Origin: an uncultured Clostridia bacterium
GTDB taxonomy: Bacteria > Bacillota > Clostridia > Christensenellales > Pumilibacteraceae
Assembly (NCBI GenBank): GCA_947089425.1
Contig: CAMUKG010000005.1
Span: forward strand, 1 to 64,000
DNA: 64,000 nucleotides
Direction of reading: 5' to 3'
The position numbers and the translations under genes are program-made. The stretch's first letter is position 1. Each line of letters starts with the position of its first letter. This document shows, one piece after another, positions 48,379-57,348 of the stretch. The notes beneath the pieces are model-generated. The model did not search any database and had not been told where the DNA came from. It saw only the letters and a list, made by a program, of their open reading frames with translations.

Positions 48379-50108
48379 TGAAGGTAAAACAAAGACTGGG
48401 TGTAGTTGCCGCGCTGATACTTGCGTTGACGCTTGTGTTCGGAGGTTTCGCGCATATTGCGGCGCGAGCGGAAGATGCGGGTGGGGGTACTATTTCGCCT
48501 ATTATAGACGAATGCGATTCTACGGTAAATACAGAAGCAAAAGAATATTATTCGGTGGCAATACAAACTTCGGAAGAGGGAAAACCCGATAATCCTAATG
48601 CCGATTTGGGGTTCGGCGCGGACAGTAGATTTATATCCACTAAATCGCCGACAGCAGCACCTACATTGGCAAATATGTGGGAAGCCGATTATGGTTACTT
48701 AAATTATAAAGTGAGCGGGCACAATCTTATCAAAGTTACGGTAGATACCGCACCCGAAGCAGTCGGCGCGTTTGACCCTATATTTGTTTATGCACATAAC
48801 GGCGGCGGAGTTTTGGAAGTAAATAATACGGTCAAGACGCCGTCGAGTAATTGGACGCGAATCGAATACACGTATATAATAGCGGAAGGTGCCGAGTATG
48901 TTCGCGTTATTCCGTCCGCGTATGTGGAGGGCGACGCGAAAGCTATGTGGATGCAACAAATAACCAAAGTTGAAATCACTCGCGTAGAAGAATTGCCTCC
49001 CAAAGACGAGGTTACGGTTGCTCCCGTTTATACCGATATTTGCAACGGTAATGCAATTGAAGGACAGCGCGCCAAAGACGGCGTTTATAATGTTGCCGTG
49101 AATAACGATAGGCAGGATAAAATAGGCGACCCCGACCGCATTATATTCGGCGCAAATCCCGGTGCGGACCAGTCGTACATAGACTATAATCTTAAAAGTC
49201 AGGATACCGTAATAGTAACGGCATACGAGGAAATCCTCGAAAACAATGCGCGTCCCGAAAGTGCGACAATTGTAAAATTTTCGCTTTTCGGAAAGAATTG
49301 GGAAGTTGACGCCACCGAAGTTAAAGTTGAGCTCGGAGATTACGCAACGGGGCGCTGGACTAAATTAAATTTCATATTTAAACTCGATAATGTGAGCGAC
49401 GGCAAAGTGCGCGTGCATATTTACAAGCCAGCCGATGGGCAGAGCGAAATAGAACTCGGTCATGTAGATATTTACGACAGCAACACCGCGAACGTGGCTA
49501 AACTTAACGCAAAGCACGATTTGGAACGCTATTCGTACCTCAAAGGACAAAGCAATTACAGTTCCGTTAAATGGGCTGAACTTCGTAATATTTGCAACGA
49601 GGCGCTTGCGGCAATCGACGGAGCCGAAGATTCGGAAGTGGAAGCGATTGTAACTGAAGCGAAAGCGGACATGAACGCCGTTCTTACCGCCGTTGCCGAA
49701 TTCGAGGCAAACAAAGCCGTTTGGAAGAAAGAAATAACCGATTTTGCCAACGAAAAAGGCGAAAGCAATTACACCGCCGAAAACTGGGCGAAAATTCAAG
49801 GATTCGTAACCGAAGCGCATGAAAAAATCGACGCCGCCACAAGCGACAATGCGGCAACCAATGCCATATTAGACGCTAAGGAAAAAATCAACGAAGTTGA
49901 GAAAAAGCAAGAGGGCGGCAACGGTGACGACGGTAATCCCGACGACAACAATCCTAACGGCGGCGACCAACAAAAACCCGAAGAAACCAAAAAGAAGAAG
50001 TGCGGCGGCGAACTTTCCGCAAGCGGCTTCGCTCTTTCGCTCGGCGCTCTCATGCTCGCAATAGCGGTATGCGCACTCGTCGCTCGCAAAAAAGCAAGCA
50101 AAGAATAA
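48375..50108 (+). CDS. cell-surface scaffold protein with carbohydrate-binding-like and FIVAR domains
   Basis: 577 residues, overlapping the previous gene by 4 nt (ATGA), with AAGGAG upstream. Signal peptide (to about 33); a beta-sandwich-like domain (about 37-205); a second beta domain (about 212-370) homologous to the N-terminal domain of the protein before it (DICNGNAIEGQRAKDGVYNV against KIDSAANVGQRADTYNI); two FIVAR helical repeats (SNYSSVKWAEL and SNYTAENWAKI); an Asp/Asn-Gly linker; then KKCGG, a membrane helix and ARKKASKE. No enzyme motif is seen; it probably binds the glycan at the surface. Last gene of module 1. Confidence 0.75.
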   Translation: MMKVKQRLGVVAALILALTLVFGGFAHIAARAEDAGGGTISPIIDECDSTVNTEAKEYYSVAIQTSEEGKPDNPNADLGFGADSRFISTKSPTAAPTLANMWEADYGYLNYKVSGHNLIKVTVDTAPEAVGAFDPIFVYAHNGGGVLEVNNTVKTPSSNWTRIEYTYIIAEGAEYVRVIPSAYVEGDAKAMWMQQITKVEITRVEELPPKDEVTVAPVYTDICNGNAIEGQRAKDGVYNVAVNNDRQDKIGDPDRIIFGANPGADQSYIDYNLKSQDTVIVTAYEEILENNARPESATIVKFSLFGKNWEVDATEVKVELGDYATGRWTKLNFIFKLDNVSDGKVRVHIYKPADGQSEIELGHVDIYDSNTANVAKLNAKHDLERYSYLKGQSNYSSVKWAELRNICNEALAAIDGAEDSEVEAIVTEAKADMNAVLTAVAEFEANKAVWKKEITDFANEKGESNYTAENWAKIQGFVTEAHEKIDAATSDNAATNAILDAKEKINEVEKKQEGGNGDDGNPDDNNPNGGDQQKPEETKKKKCGGELSASGFALSLGALMLAIAVCALVARKKASKE

Positions 50109-50135
50109 ATAACAAATTGCCTAATGGCTAAGCAA

Positions 50136-50162
50136 AAAGGCTGTCGCTCGCGACAGCCTTTC
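50136..50162 (+). terminator. terminator of glycan module 1
   Basis: A perfect GC-rich hairpin (AAAGGCTGTCGC pairing with GCGACAGCCTTT) about 30 nt after the last stop codon of the module. The T tract after it is short. Confidence 0.75.
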
Positions 50163-50407
50163 TACTGCGTCAGTTCCATGTATGAGATTGCTTCGCTACG
50201 CTCGCAATTTTATTTTTATACGCGTGTTGGCGACTGCGTCGCAATAATGTAGTATGTGAGCCGCTCGCAACATTCGCGGCTCGGCTAAGGGTTGTCGCTG
50301 CGAGCGAGTGAAACGAGCGCGGCAGTCTCGAACATAAAACGAACGACAAGAGTAGATTGCCGCGTCACTCACTGCGTTCGTTCCTCGAAAAAAAAGCTGT
50401 CACTGCG
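50163..50407. repeat. intergenic region of REP-like palindromes and a 15-bp direct repeat
   Basis: No gene is seen here. An imperfect direct repeat, actgcgtca[g/a]ttcca, occurs at 50165-50179 and 50402-50416 and brackets the region. Inside are short stem-loops: ATTGC/GCAAT (50187-50208, the REP-like gattgcttcgctacgctcgcaat type), GCGAC/GTCGC near 50230-50243, GAGCCGC/GCGGCTC (50258-50264 and 50276-50282), and two related GC-rich stretches at 50289-50330 and 50354-50389. The style is that of dispersed REP/MITE-like repeats rather than regulatory DNA. Confidence 0.6.
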
Positions 50408-51343
50408 TCAATTCCAATAAGTGTTGTTTTCTTCGCCGAGTTGAGTTTTAACTATGTTGTTTTGGTGGTTGTTGCGTCTGAATTTTCCCGGCGGTATTCC
50501 CACAAACTTCAAAAAGTTTTGGTGGAAAATAGCTTTGTTGTTGTATCCCGTTTGTTCGCGTATTTCGTCGATTGAAAGGTCTGACGAGGTGAGCAAAAGG
50601 GTGGCGCGGTTAATTCTGTATTTGTTTACATAGGTTTTCACGGTTACGTCGAAGCTGTTGGAAAAAAGCAAATTCAAATAGTTGGGCGAAACTCCGCACA
50701 CGCTCGCAATGTCGTCGAGCGTTATGGCGCGGTTATAATTTTCGTGTATGTAACCCACAGCTTTATTTATGTAGCTCATTCCGGGCATGTGACTTTTGCT
50801 TTTTTCGCATTGTTTTGCCATTAAAAGAAGCGTTGCGCTTAGCAAATAACTTAGGTAGATGTCGTTTTGTCTGTTTATTTCGTTGCCTATGTATTTTTGT
50901 ATCATTAAAATGTTTTGCACAAAGAGTCCGTCGTCCGAAATCCGGGTTACGGGCTTTTTCAGTTGAAAAAACTCGCGAACGCAAGAATCTTTGTTACAAA
51001 GCGCGTTTATGGTAAAGTTATAGTCGGTTGTGTTGGTGAGAGTAAGTTCGAGGTTGTAAATTTTGGTTACAATATTATCGATAGTTATTTTATGAGGAAC
51101 GTTGGCGTCAATAAAAATATACGAGTTGGGGAGAATAGTATATTTTTCGGATTCGCCGCTCGTCGTCTGAAATTCTATTTGAACTTCGCCCATAGCCACA
51201 TACATCATTTCTATGCGGTCGTGACTGTGAAAAATCATGTCGAAACAGTTATAGTAGTGCACATAATAGCCGCTGACCTGAAACCATTTGTTTCGGTTTG
51301 CGGCGGCAAATATCGAATAAGATTGAGGTTTTGCCGTGTTCAT
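50408..51343 (-). CDS. AraC-family regulator of glycan module 2
   Basis: 311 residues from the ATG at 51343. The N-terminal sensor domain includes YYVHYYNCFDMIFHSHDRIEMMYVAMGEVQ, with histidines typical of an AraC cupin. The C-terminal double HTH is ITLDDIASVCGVSPNYLNLLFSNSFD and IDEIREQTGYNNKAIFHQNFLKFVGIPPGKFR. It is divergent from the module 2 transporter genes and probably their activator. An in-frame TTG lies five codons earlier inside the -10 box, so it is not used. There is no ribosome site; the ATG is 6 nt after the -10. Confidence 0.88.
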   Translation of the reverse strand: MNTAKPQSYSIFAAANRNKWFQVSGYYVHYYNCFDMIFHSHDRIEMMYVAMGEVQIEFQTTSGESEKYTILPNSYIFIDANVPHKITIDNIVTKIYNLELTLTNTTDYNFTINALCNKDSCVREFFQLKKPVTRISDDGLFVQNILMIQKYIGNEINRQNDIYLSYLLSATLLLMAKQCEKSKSHMPGMSYINKAVGYIHENYNRAITLDDIASVCGVSPNYLNLLFSNSFDVTVKTYVNKYRINRATLLLTSSDLSIDEIREQTGYNNKAIFHQNFLKFVGIPPGKFRRNNHQNNIVKTQLGEENNTYWN

Positions 51344-51349
51344 AAAAAC

Positions 51350-51378
51350 AGTATACAATATTTTTTATTAAAAAACAA
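51350..51378 (-). promoter_or_regulatory. promoter of the module 2 AraC gene, leaderless
   Basis: On the minus strand TTGTTT (51378-51373), a 17-nt spacer and TATACT (51355-51350), with exactly 6 nt to the ATG. Confidence 0.65.
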
Positions 51379-51387
51379 TACATTTGG

Positions 51388-51435
51388 TGTGATTTTCTTT
51401 ACTTTTGATACAGGAAATGAAAAAAATCACAAAAA
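51388..51435. promoter_or_regulatory. candidate AraC operator of module 2, inverted repeat
   Basis: TGTGATTTT (51388-51396) and AAAATCACA (51423-51431) are a perfect 9-bp inverted repeat, 26 nt apart, between the two divergent promoters. The right arm extends to ATCACAAAAA (51426-51435), which differs by one base from the ATCATAAAAA element in front of module 1 and ends 6 nt before the -35. Confidence 0.5.
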
Positions 51436-51441
51436 TACATC

Positions 51442-51470
51442 TTGAAATGCTCATTTTGCTGTGTTATACT
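51442..51470 (+). promoter_or_regulatory. promoter of glycan module 2
   Basis: TTGAAA (51442-51447), a 17-nt spacer and TATACT (51465-51470), 90 nt before the binding-protein gene. Confidence 0.68.
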
Positions 51471-51559
51471 GTATTCAGGTTTAAACGACCGACAAATTAA
51501 AATTCGCTTTCCGAAATGTGCGGAGAGCGGCAAAAAATCGCAGGAGGTTAGTGGTGATT

Positions 51560-53134
51560 ATGAAAAAACTGTGCAAGCTTTTGAGTTCGTTGCTCGCCGT
51601 TGTGTTTGCAATGGGAATGAGCGGTTGCGGCGGAACTTTGAAAGGCGTGAAAGGAACGCTCAATATAGCGTCGTTCGAGGGCGGTTACGGAAGCACTTGG
51701 GCTACGGCGCTCAAAGACGCTTACCTTGCTCACAATCCCGAAGCTAAGGTTGTTGTAACGTGTAATCCGTTGGTGCGCGAAACCGCTGTAACGGCGCTTC
51801 AAACCAACATGACGGACGTAGACATATTCTTTATAGACGGTGTGGGAGTGGGAACTTATTGCGAAAACTACGGTTCGCTTGCCGACATAAGCGAATTGTA
51901 TTCGCTATCGCCCAAAGCGGGAGCAGACGAAGAAAACACTACCGTTAAAGATAAAATTATGCCAGAAGTCGTTTCCGAAATGGCTTACGGCGGCGATTGG
52001 AAAGAGTTTGAAAACAAATATTACACCGTGCCTTCGCCGTCGGGACCGTGTGCGCTTATTCTAAACACCGACGCGCTCGACAACGCGCTCGGCAAAGGTA
52101 ATTGGCGAGAACCCCGCACCACAAACGAATTGCTCGAACTGTGCGGCGCGATTTCGGCGGCGCAAGCAAAAGTTACGGTGTCGGGAGTGAAACACACCGT
52201 CTATCCGTTTATATACAGCGGCGAGGCTGTGGAGTATTGGCGGTATCTTTACTATCCTTGGATTGCGCAATACGGCGGACTCGAAACTTGGAACAATATG
52301 CAGAACGTGAAAATAAACGGCGAATATTCGCAAGGCGCCTACCGTCCCGAAGCTAAGCTGAAAGCGTTCGAAGTTCTCGAAAAGATAATAAAGAGAAGCA
52401 ACGGCTATTGCGATTCGAGCAGTATGAATAACAGTTTTAACCAAACGCAAAAATATTTCTTGCAGGGAAGGGCGTGCATGTATGTTACGGGCGACTGGTT
52501 CGAAATGGAAGCGGAAAACTCGTCGGACTATAAGGCGAATATAAAGATGGTTCGCACTCCCGTAATATCCGAACTCGCGTCGGTAATACAAAGCGAAAAC
52601 GGAGTTTCTCTCACCGACGAAAAACTGCGCGAAGTAATAAGCGCGATAGACGGCGGCAACGAATCCGCCGACGGAGTAAGCGGCGAAGTATTCGAACAAG
52701 TGCGCACTGCTCGCTCGTACACCTTTACGCTTGCAAACAGTTCGGTGGGATTTGTTCCCGAAGTAAGCGTGAATAAAGACATGGCAATCGATTTTTTGCG
52801 GTTTATGTATAGTGACGAGGGAATAAAAATCGTGTTGCGCGAGTCGAGAAGTTATTTGCCTGTTGTTAACGCGTCCGAAATCAACGCGGAGGGCGAATTA
52901 TCGTCTTTCCGCAAATCGGTGAACGAAATCATGCAGGGCGACACGAAATATATTTATTCTTCGGCGCGCGACCCCATTCATTACCGCGCGGGGCTCGATA
53001 CCTATGTTGGTAACGAAAAGCCCGAAGTTGCTATGGGCAAGAAAACGGGCGCTCTTACAGCAAAAGAATACTTTGAAAAAGAGGGCAGACTGCTTAACGA
53101 AAAGTGGGCGGACTACATGAAGGTTGTCGGATAA
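51560..53134 (+). CDS. ABC sugar transporter, substrate-binding lipoprotein (module 2)
   Basis: 524 residues with lipobox MSGC (Cys23) and a CUT1 solute-binding fold: TLNIASFEGGYGSTWATALKDAYLAHNPEAKVVV at the mature N-terminus, WRYLYYPWIAQYGGLETW in the hinge region and AMYVTGDWF-type aromatic stretches. Little similarity to the module 1 binding protein is visible beyond the fold, so the ligand probably differs. AGGAGG is 12 nt before this ATG; in-frame GTG codons at 51551 and 51554 are alternative starts, the second with better spacing. Confidence 0.9.
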   Translation: MKKLCKLLSSLLAVVFAMGMSGCGGTLKGVKGTLNIASFEGGYGSTWATALKDAYLAHNPEAKVVVTCNPLVRETAVTALQTNMTDVDIFFIDGVGVGTYCENYGSLADISELYSLSPKAGADEENTTVKDKIMPEVVSEMAYGGDWKEFENKYYTVPSPSGPCALILNTDALDNALGKGNWREPRTTNELLELCGAISAAQAKVTVSGVKHTVYPFIYSGEAVEYWRYLYYPWIAQYGGLETWNNMQNVKINGEYSQGAYRPEAKLKAFEVLEKIIKRSNGYCDSSSMNNSFNQTQKYFLQGRACMYVTGDWFEMEAENSSDYKANIKMVRTPVISELASVIQSENGVSLTDEKLREVISAIDGGNESADGVSGEVFEQVRTARSYTFTLANSSVGFVPEVSVNKDMAIDFLRFMYSDEGIKIVLRESRSYLPVVNASEINAEGELSSFRKSVNEIMQGDTKYIYSSARDPIHYRAGLDTYVGNEKPEVAMGKKTGALTAKEYFEKEGRLLNEKWADYMKVVG

Positions 53135-53138
53135 AGCG

Positions 53139-54056
53139 ATGAAAAGCGAGCGAGTGAAAAGTAATTTTTTTCGTAGCAGAAAGATACGGCGAGGCATCTT
53201 TATAGGTGCTATGCTAAGCATAGGACTCATTCAGTTCGGCATTTTCTGGGTTTACGTGAATATCGACTCCATTTTGTTGGCGTTCAAGCTCACTACTCGC
53301 ACGGGAGTGAGTTGGGGGTTCGACAACTTCAAAAGGTTTTTCCACGAGTTCAAAATGCCCGACATGGAGCTGTCGCTCGCCCTTACGAACACGTTTTTGC
53401 TGTTTTTGGTGGGCACCGTAATGGGACTCCCAGTGTCGCTTTTGTTTGCGTACTACCTTTATAAAAAAGTGCCGTGCTCCAAGTTCTTTCGCGTAGTGTT
53501 CTTTCTTCCGTCTATAATATCCGCCGCCGTGCTCGTGGCACTGTTTAAGTATTTGCTTGCGGTCGAAGGACCCGTAAATACCATTCTTTCGGCGCTTACG
53601 GGGCGAGAAGTGAGTATCGAATGGCTCACCGACGAAAAGTATAGCATGGGCACTATTCTGTTCTACGTTTTTTGGACGGGGTTCGGGAGCAATATAGTGC
53701 TCCTCACGGGCGCTATTCACAGGCTTCCCGTCGACGTGCTCGAATACGCGAAACTCGACGGCGTTAAAATGACGCGCGAACTCGTGCAAATTATCATTCC
53801 CATGATATGGCCGACGCTTTCCACTCTTTTGGTGTTTGCAACGGCGGGACTGTTTACGAACTCCGGTCCGATACTGTTGTTCACCGAAGGTCAATACAAA
53901 ACCATGACAATAGGGTACTTTATATTCAGTGAAGTGCAAAGCAATTCCTACGAGTATCCCGCCGCCATAGGGCTTATATTCACAGTGATAGGTTTTCCGC
54001 TCGTGTTGATCGTGAAAGGAGTGCTCGGGAAAATTTTCGAGGATGTGGAGTATTAA
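53139..54056 (+). CDS. ABC sugar transporter permease 1 (module 2)
   Basis: 305 residues from the ATG at 53139, 4 nt after the binding-protein stop. Six membrane helices and the ATPase-docking loop EYAKLDGVKMTRELVQIIIPMI, where the usual EAA is EYA. Its organisation is the same as the first permease of module 1 (YYLYKKVPCSKFFRVVFFLPSIISAAVLVALFK). Only a weak GGA ribosome site is present, so translational coupling is likely. Confidence 0.9.
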   Translation: MKSERVKSNFFRSRKIRRGIFIGAMLSIGLIQFGIFWVYVNIDSILLAFKLTTRTGVSWGFDNFKRFFHEFKMPDMELSLALTNTFLLFLVGTVMGLPVSLLFAYYLYKKVPCSKFFRVVFFLPSIISAAVLVALFKYLLAVEGPVNTILSALTGREVSIEWLTDEKYSMGTILFYVFWTGFGSNIVLLTGAIHRLPVDVLEYAKLDGVKMTRELVQIIIPMIWPTLSTLLVFATAGLFTNSGPILLFTEGQYKTMTIGYFIFSEVQSNSYEYPAAIGLIFTVIGFPLVLIVKGVLGKIFEDVEY

Positions 54057-54101
54057 AATGAATGTAATGTCAGACATATTATCGCATGGGAGAAGCGAAA
54101 A

Positions 54102-54962
54102 ATGCTAAAAAGCTTTTTGAAACGTCCTAAAACCGAGAAAATAGTGCTTTCGCTCGTTTTCGTATTCTTTTTCGTATATGCAGTTACAATCATTCTTCCG
54201 TTCGTGTGGGCGTTTTTGAGTTCGCTTAAAACCGACGACGAATATTACGAAAAGGTGTTTGCGCTACCCAAGCAATGGCTTTTCAGCAATTATATAATGG
54301 CGTTCCGCGAGTTTAAGATAGGCGCCACTTCTATGCTCGGCATGATAGGAAACAGCTTGTGGCTCACTTTTGCGGGTACGTTCGTGGCGGTTATGGTATC
54401 GAGCGCTACGGCGTATATAGTTGCCAAATATCCGTTTTGGGGAAGCAAGCTCATTTACAGAATAGCGATATTCACAATGATTATTCCTATAGTTGGCAAT
54501 CTTCCCGCAACGTATAAGCTCGTTATGCAACTGCAACTTAATAATCCGATAGGAATTTTGGCGCTATACGCGGGCGGGTTCGGCTTCAACTTTATAATTC
54601 TGCACGGGTTTTATAGGTCGGTTTCGTGGACATATGCCGAAGCGGGGTTTATAGACGGAGCTTCCGATTGGAAAGTGTATTGGCGAATAATTTTGCCTCA
54701 GGCTTTGCCCGCCATCGTGTCGATTGCCATACTTAGCTGTATCGGAATATGGAACGACTATTACACGCCGTTTTTGTACCTTAAAAATTCGCCTACTTTG
54801 GCGCTCGGCATTTATCAGTTCGACATTATTCAAACATACCGAAGCAACGTGCCCATTTACTACTGCGCGATACTGCTTTCGGTTCTGCCCATTTTAATCG
54901 TGTTTTGCTGTTTTCAAAACACAATTATGGAAAACACGGTTGCGGGCGGTTTAAAAGGTTGA
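54102..54962 (+). CDS. ABC sugar transporter permease 2 (module 2)
   Basis: 286 residues, six membrane helices, UgpE/LplC type. The docking loop is EAGFIDGASDWKVYWRIILPQA and the C-terminus FCCFQNTIMENTVAGGLKG is usual for the class. GGGAG ribosome site. A 45-nt spacer separates it from the first permease. As in module 1, no ATPase gene accompanies it. Confidence 0.92.
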   Translation: MLKSFLKRPKTEKIVLSLVFVFFFVYAVTIILPFVWAFLSSLKTDDEYYEKVFALPKQWLFSNYIMAFREFKIGATSMLGMIGNSLWLTFAGTFVAVMVSSATAYIVAKYPFWGSKLIYRIAIFTMIIPIVGNLPATYKLVMQLQLNNPIGILALYAGGFGFNFIILHGFYRSVSWTYAEAGFIDGASDWKVYWRIILPQALPAIVSIAILSCIGIWNDYYTPFLYLKNSPTLALGIYQFDIIQTYRSNVPIYYCAILLSVLPILIVFCCFQNTIMENTVAGGLKG

Positions 54963-55009
54963 AACGGAGCAATCCGCTAAACAAAATAAAATTATTTTTT
55001 GGAGGGACT

Positions 55010-57337
55010 ATGAAAAAGAAAAAAAAATGGCTAATCGCCTTGCTTACCGCGCTCGTATGTTTATGCGTGGCGTTTGCAACCGCGTGCGGCACGACGACGG
55101 ACAAACCGAACGGCGACGACGGGGACAAAGAGCCGGGAGGAGACACGACGACGATTATTTCGTCCGACTGGGAAACAATGCCCGAAAACAAGAACGAGAA
55201 CCTGAAATACTTCGGTTATTTTCACGGCGACGGCTTCCGTTCGCAAGGCTCTTACATAAGCGAAATAGCTTCGCTTAAAAACGCCAACGTAATTATGATA
55301 AACTCGGCTTGGAGCCATGCCGCCGCGCAAGAAAGCCTTGCGGCTGTTAAAGCGGCTGGCATGAAAGCGATTTTCTCGGTTCACGGCATGTTTACGGGAG
55401 GAAAGATTACCGAAGCAAACACCGCCACGCTTGTGCCTAATCACGAGGCTGTGTGGGACGAAACCGCTACGTCTATTGCGGAATATATAGAAGACGGAAC
55501 AATTCTCGGATTCTATTTCGACGAGCCCGCTTGGAACGGCGTGCCCGAAGACGCTTTCCGTACCGTAACGAAAATGTTGCGCGATAAATATCCCGATATA
55601 AAAGTTATAACCACAATGACGGGGTACGACATAGGCATTGCGAAATACGAAGGATTTCCCGAATTGAACGCGTCGTATAACGAATACTGCACCGACGTGA
55701 TGTATGACAGTTACGGAAAGTGGAACGACGAAACTCGCCGCGAGTATCTTGAAAAGCTTAAATCCAAAGCGCTCCAAAATCAATGGATTTGGGGTTGCCC
55801 CAAAGGCTTCTCTGATAATCCCGAGCAGACGGGCGAAATGGTTGCCCACATAAAGGGCATGTACACCGAAGCTATTCAGGAACCTCGTTATGCGGGCATT
55901 GTTTCGTTCTCGTATGCCGACGGCATAGAGGGCGACTGGGGCTACGGGCTTCACACGTTCTTTAACAATTCGGGCGATTACTACGATAAAGCCTTAAAGA
56001 ATTTATACGTTGATATAGGGCGAGAAGTAATCGGTTTGCCCGCATGGGACCACTCAAAAGACGTTGACCTTGCGCTTTTGGAGCCTACCGAAGTTTACGA
56101 GCTCGGCGACACTGTGGAACTTCCGGCGGCGGGCGCTCTCGACGGCAACGACAAAGAACTCGAAGTAACCTATTCGGTAACTTCTCCGTCGGGCAAGGCT
56201 ATGGCGGCGGAAAGCTTTAAGGCTACCGAAAGCGGGCATTACACCGTTACGGTGAGCGCGGGCGAGGGCGAAAACAAACAAACCAAATCCACGATAGTGT
56301 CGGTGCGCTATCCCGACGAAATAAGCGTGTTCGATACTCCCGCATATCTTTCGGACGCCGACGGCACCGACCCCGACACATGGTGCTGGCCCCGTCAGAT
56401 AGACACAACGTTCTCTCACGGCGAAACGGGGGGGGGTAGCCTTAAAATAACTCCTCACGCAAAAGACGGAACTTGGCCTCGCATTATTTTTGCGCGCAAC
56501 GGTTATAGACTTTGGGATATTTCGGAATACGATTATATTTCCATGTGGGCGTATAATGCGGGCGACGAGGAAATAAAAGGATTTGCTCTGTTCGTTTCCG
56601 ACGAGGACATAAACAACGGAAATAAAGTGGGCTCCACAGTGAGCTTGCCTTCTAAGGTATGGACGGAAGTTACTCTCTCGGTAGCGAAAGTTAGAGAAAA
56701 TAAGCCAAACCTCGACCTTACTAAGGTGACTATTGTGTATGGTAACGACGCATCCGACTATAAGAACAGGAGTGTGTTCTACGTAGACGACGTTATGCTT
56801 AAAAATAACGAGGAACTTCCCGACCCCAATGTTATTAGCTTCGAGAAAGCCGCCGATTTGGATAGAATAGGCGGAACTGCCGACGATATTTGGCGTTGGC
56901 CGGTGTCGCTCAGCGACGAGCAGGCGCACGGCGGTAGCAAGTCGTTGAAAATAACGGTACGCCAAGAGGGCGGCGCGTGGCCTAACGTTGTGTTTCAAGG
57001 AATAAGCGCGCCCACGTTCGATTTAACAGACGCTTCCGAAATTTCGGTGTGGATTTACTTCGATTCGGAAGAGGGAATTGCAATTGACGGAACTACAAGA
57101 TTCGGGTTCAAAATAAATAACGGCGAAGGGAATAAACAAGCAATAAAAATGTTTGCTATTCCCGCCCGTACTTGGACTAAATTAACCATAACAAAAGAAG
57201 AAATACTTCAGCTTGCAGGGGATATCGATTTAACGCAAGCATGTATTTCCATAGCGTCGGTTGGTAGCGATTATACGAATACTGCAAATTTTTACCTCGA
57301 CGATTTTCTTATCACTGTAAATCAAGAACAGGCTTAA
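55010..57337 (+). CDS. lipoprotein DEP-motif barrel with Ig-like and two carbohydrate-binding-like domains (paralogue C)
   Basis: 775 residues from the ATG at 55010 (GGAGGG upstream). Lipobox TAC (Cys26) and an acidic Gly/Asp/Thr linker. The putative barrel (about 65-385) has FDEP (Asp171-Glu172), MYDSYGKWN (231-239) and GIVSFSY (296-302). An Ig-like domain (about 395-455) and two homologous beta-sandwich domains of about 165 residues follow, each ending in a YxDD strand (VFYVDDVML, NFYLDDFLI). They resemble carbohydrate-binding modules. A run of nine G lies at 56428-56436 in the first of these. An outer-surface glycosidase is inferred; the family is not assigned. Confidence 0.72.
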   Translation: MKKKKKWLIALLTALVCLCVAFATACGTTTDKPNGDDGDKEPGGDTTTIISSDWETMPENKNENLKYFGYFHGDGFRSQGSYISEIASLKNANVIMINSAWSHAAAQESLAAVKAAGMKAIFSVHGMFTGGKITEANTATLVPNHEAVWDETATSIAEYIEDGTILGFYFDEPAWNGVPEDAFRTVTKMLRDKYPDIKVITTMTGYDIGIAKYEGFPELNASYNEYCTDVMYDSYGKWNDETRREYLEKLKSKALQNQWIWGCPKGFSDNPEQTGEMVAHIKGMYTEAIQEPRYAGIVSFSYADGIEGDWGYGLHTFFNNSGDYYDKALKNLYVDIGREVIGLPAWDHSKDVDLALLEPTEVYELGDTVELPAAGALDGNDKELEVTYSVTSPSGKAMAAESFKATESGHYTVTVSAGEGENKQTKSTIVSVRYPDEISVFDTPAYLSDADGTDPDTWCWPRQIDTTFSHGETGGGSLKITPHAKDGTWPRIIFARNGYRLWDISEYDYISMWAYNAGDEEIKGFALFVSDEDINNGNKVGSTVSLPSKVWTEVTLSVAKVRENKPNLDLTKVTIVYGNDASDYKNRSVFYVDDVMLKNNEELPDPNVISFEKAADLDRIGGTADDIWRWPVSLSDEQAHGGSKSLKITVRQEGGAWPNVVFQGISAPTFDLTDASEISVWIYFDSEEGIAIDGTTRFGFKINNGEGNKQAIKMFAIPARTWTKLTITKEEILQLAGDIDLTQACISIASVGSDYTNTANFYLDDFLITVNQEQA

Positions 57338-57348
57338 ACTAAAAATCA

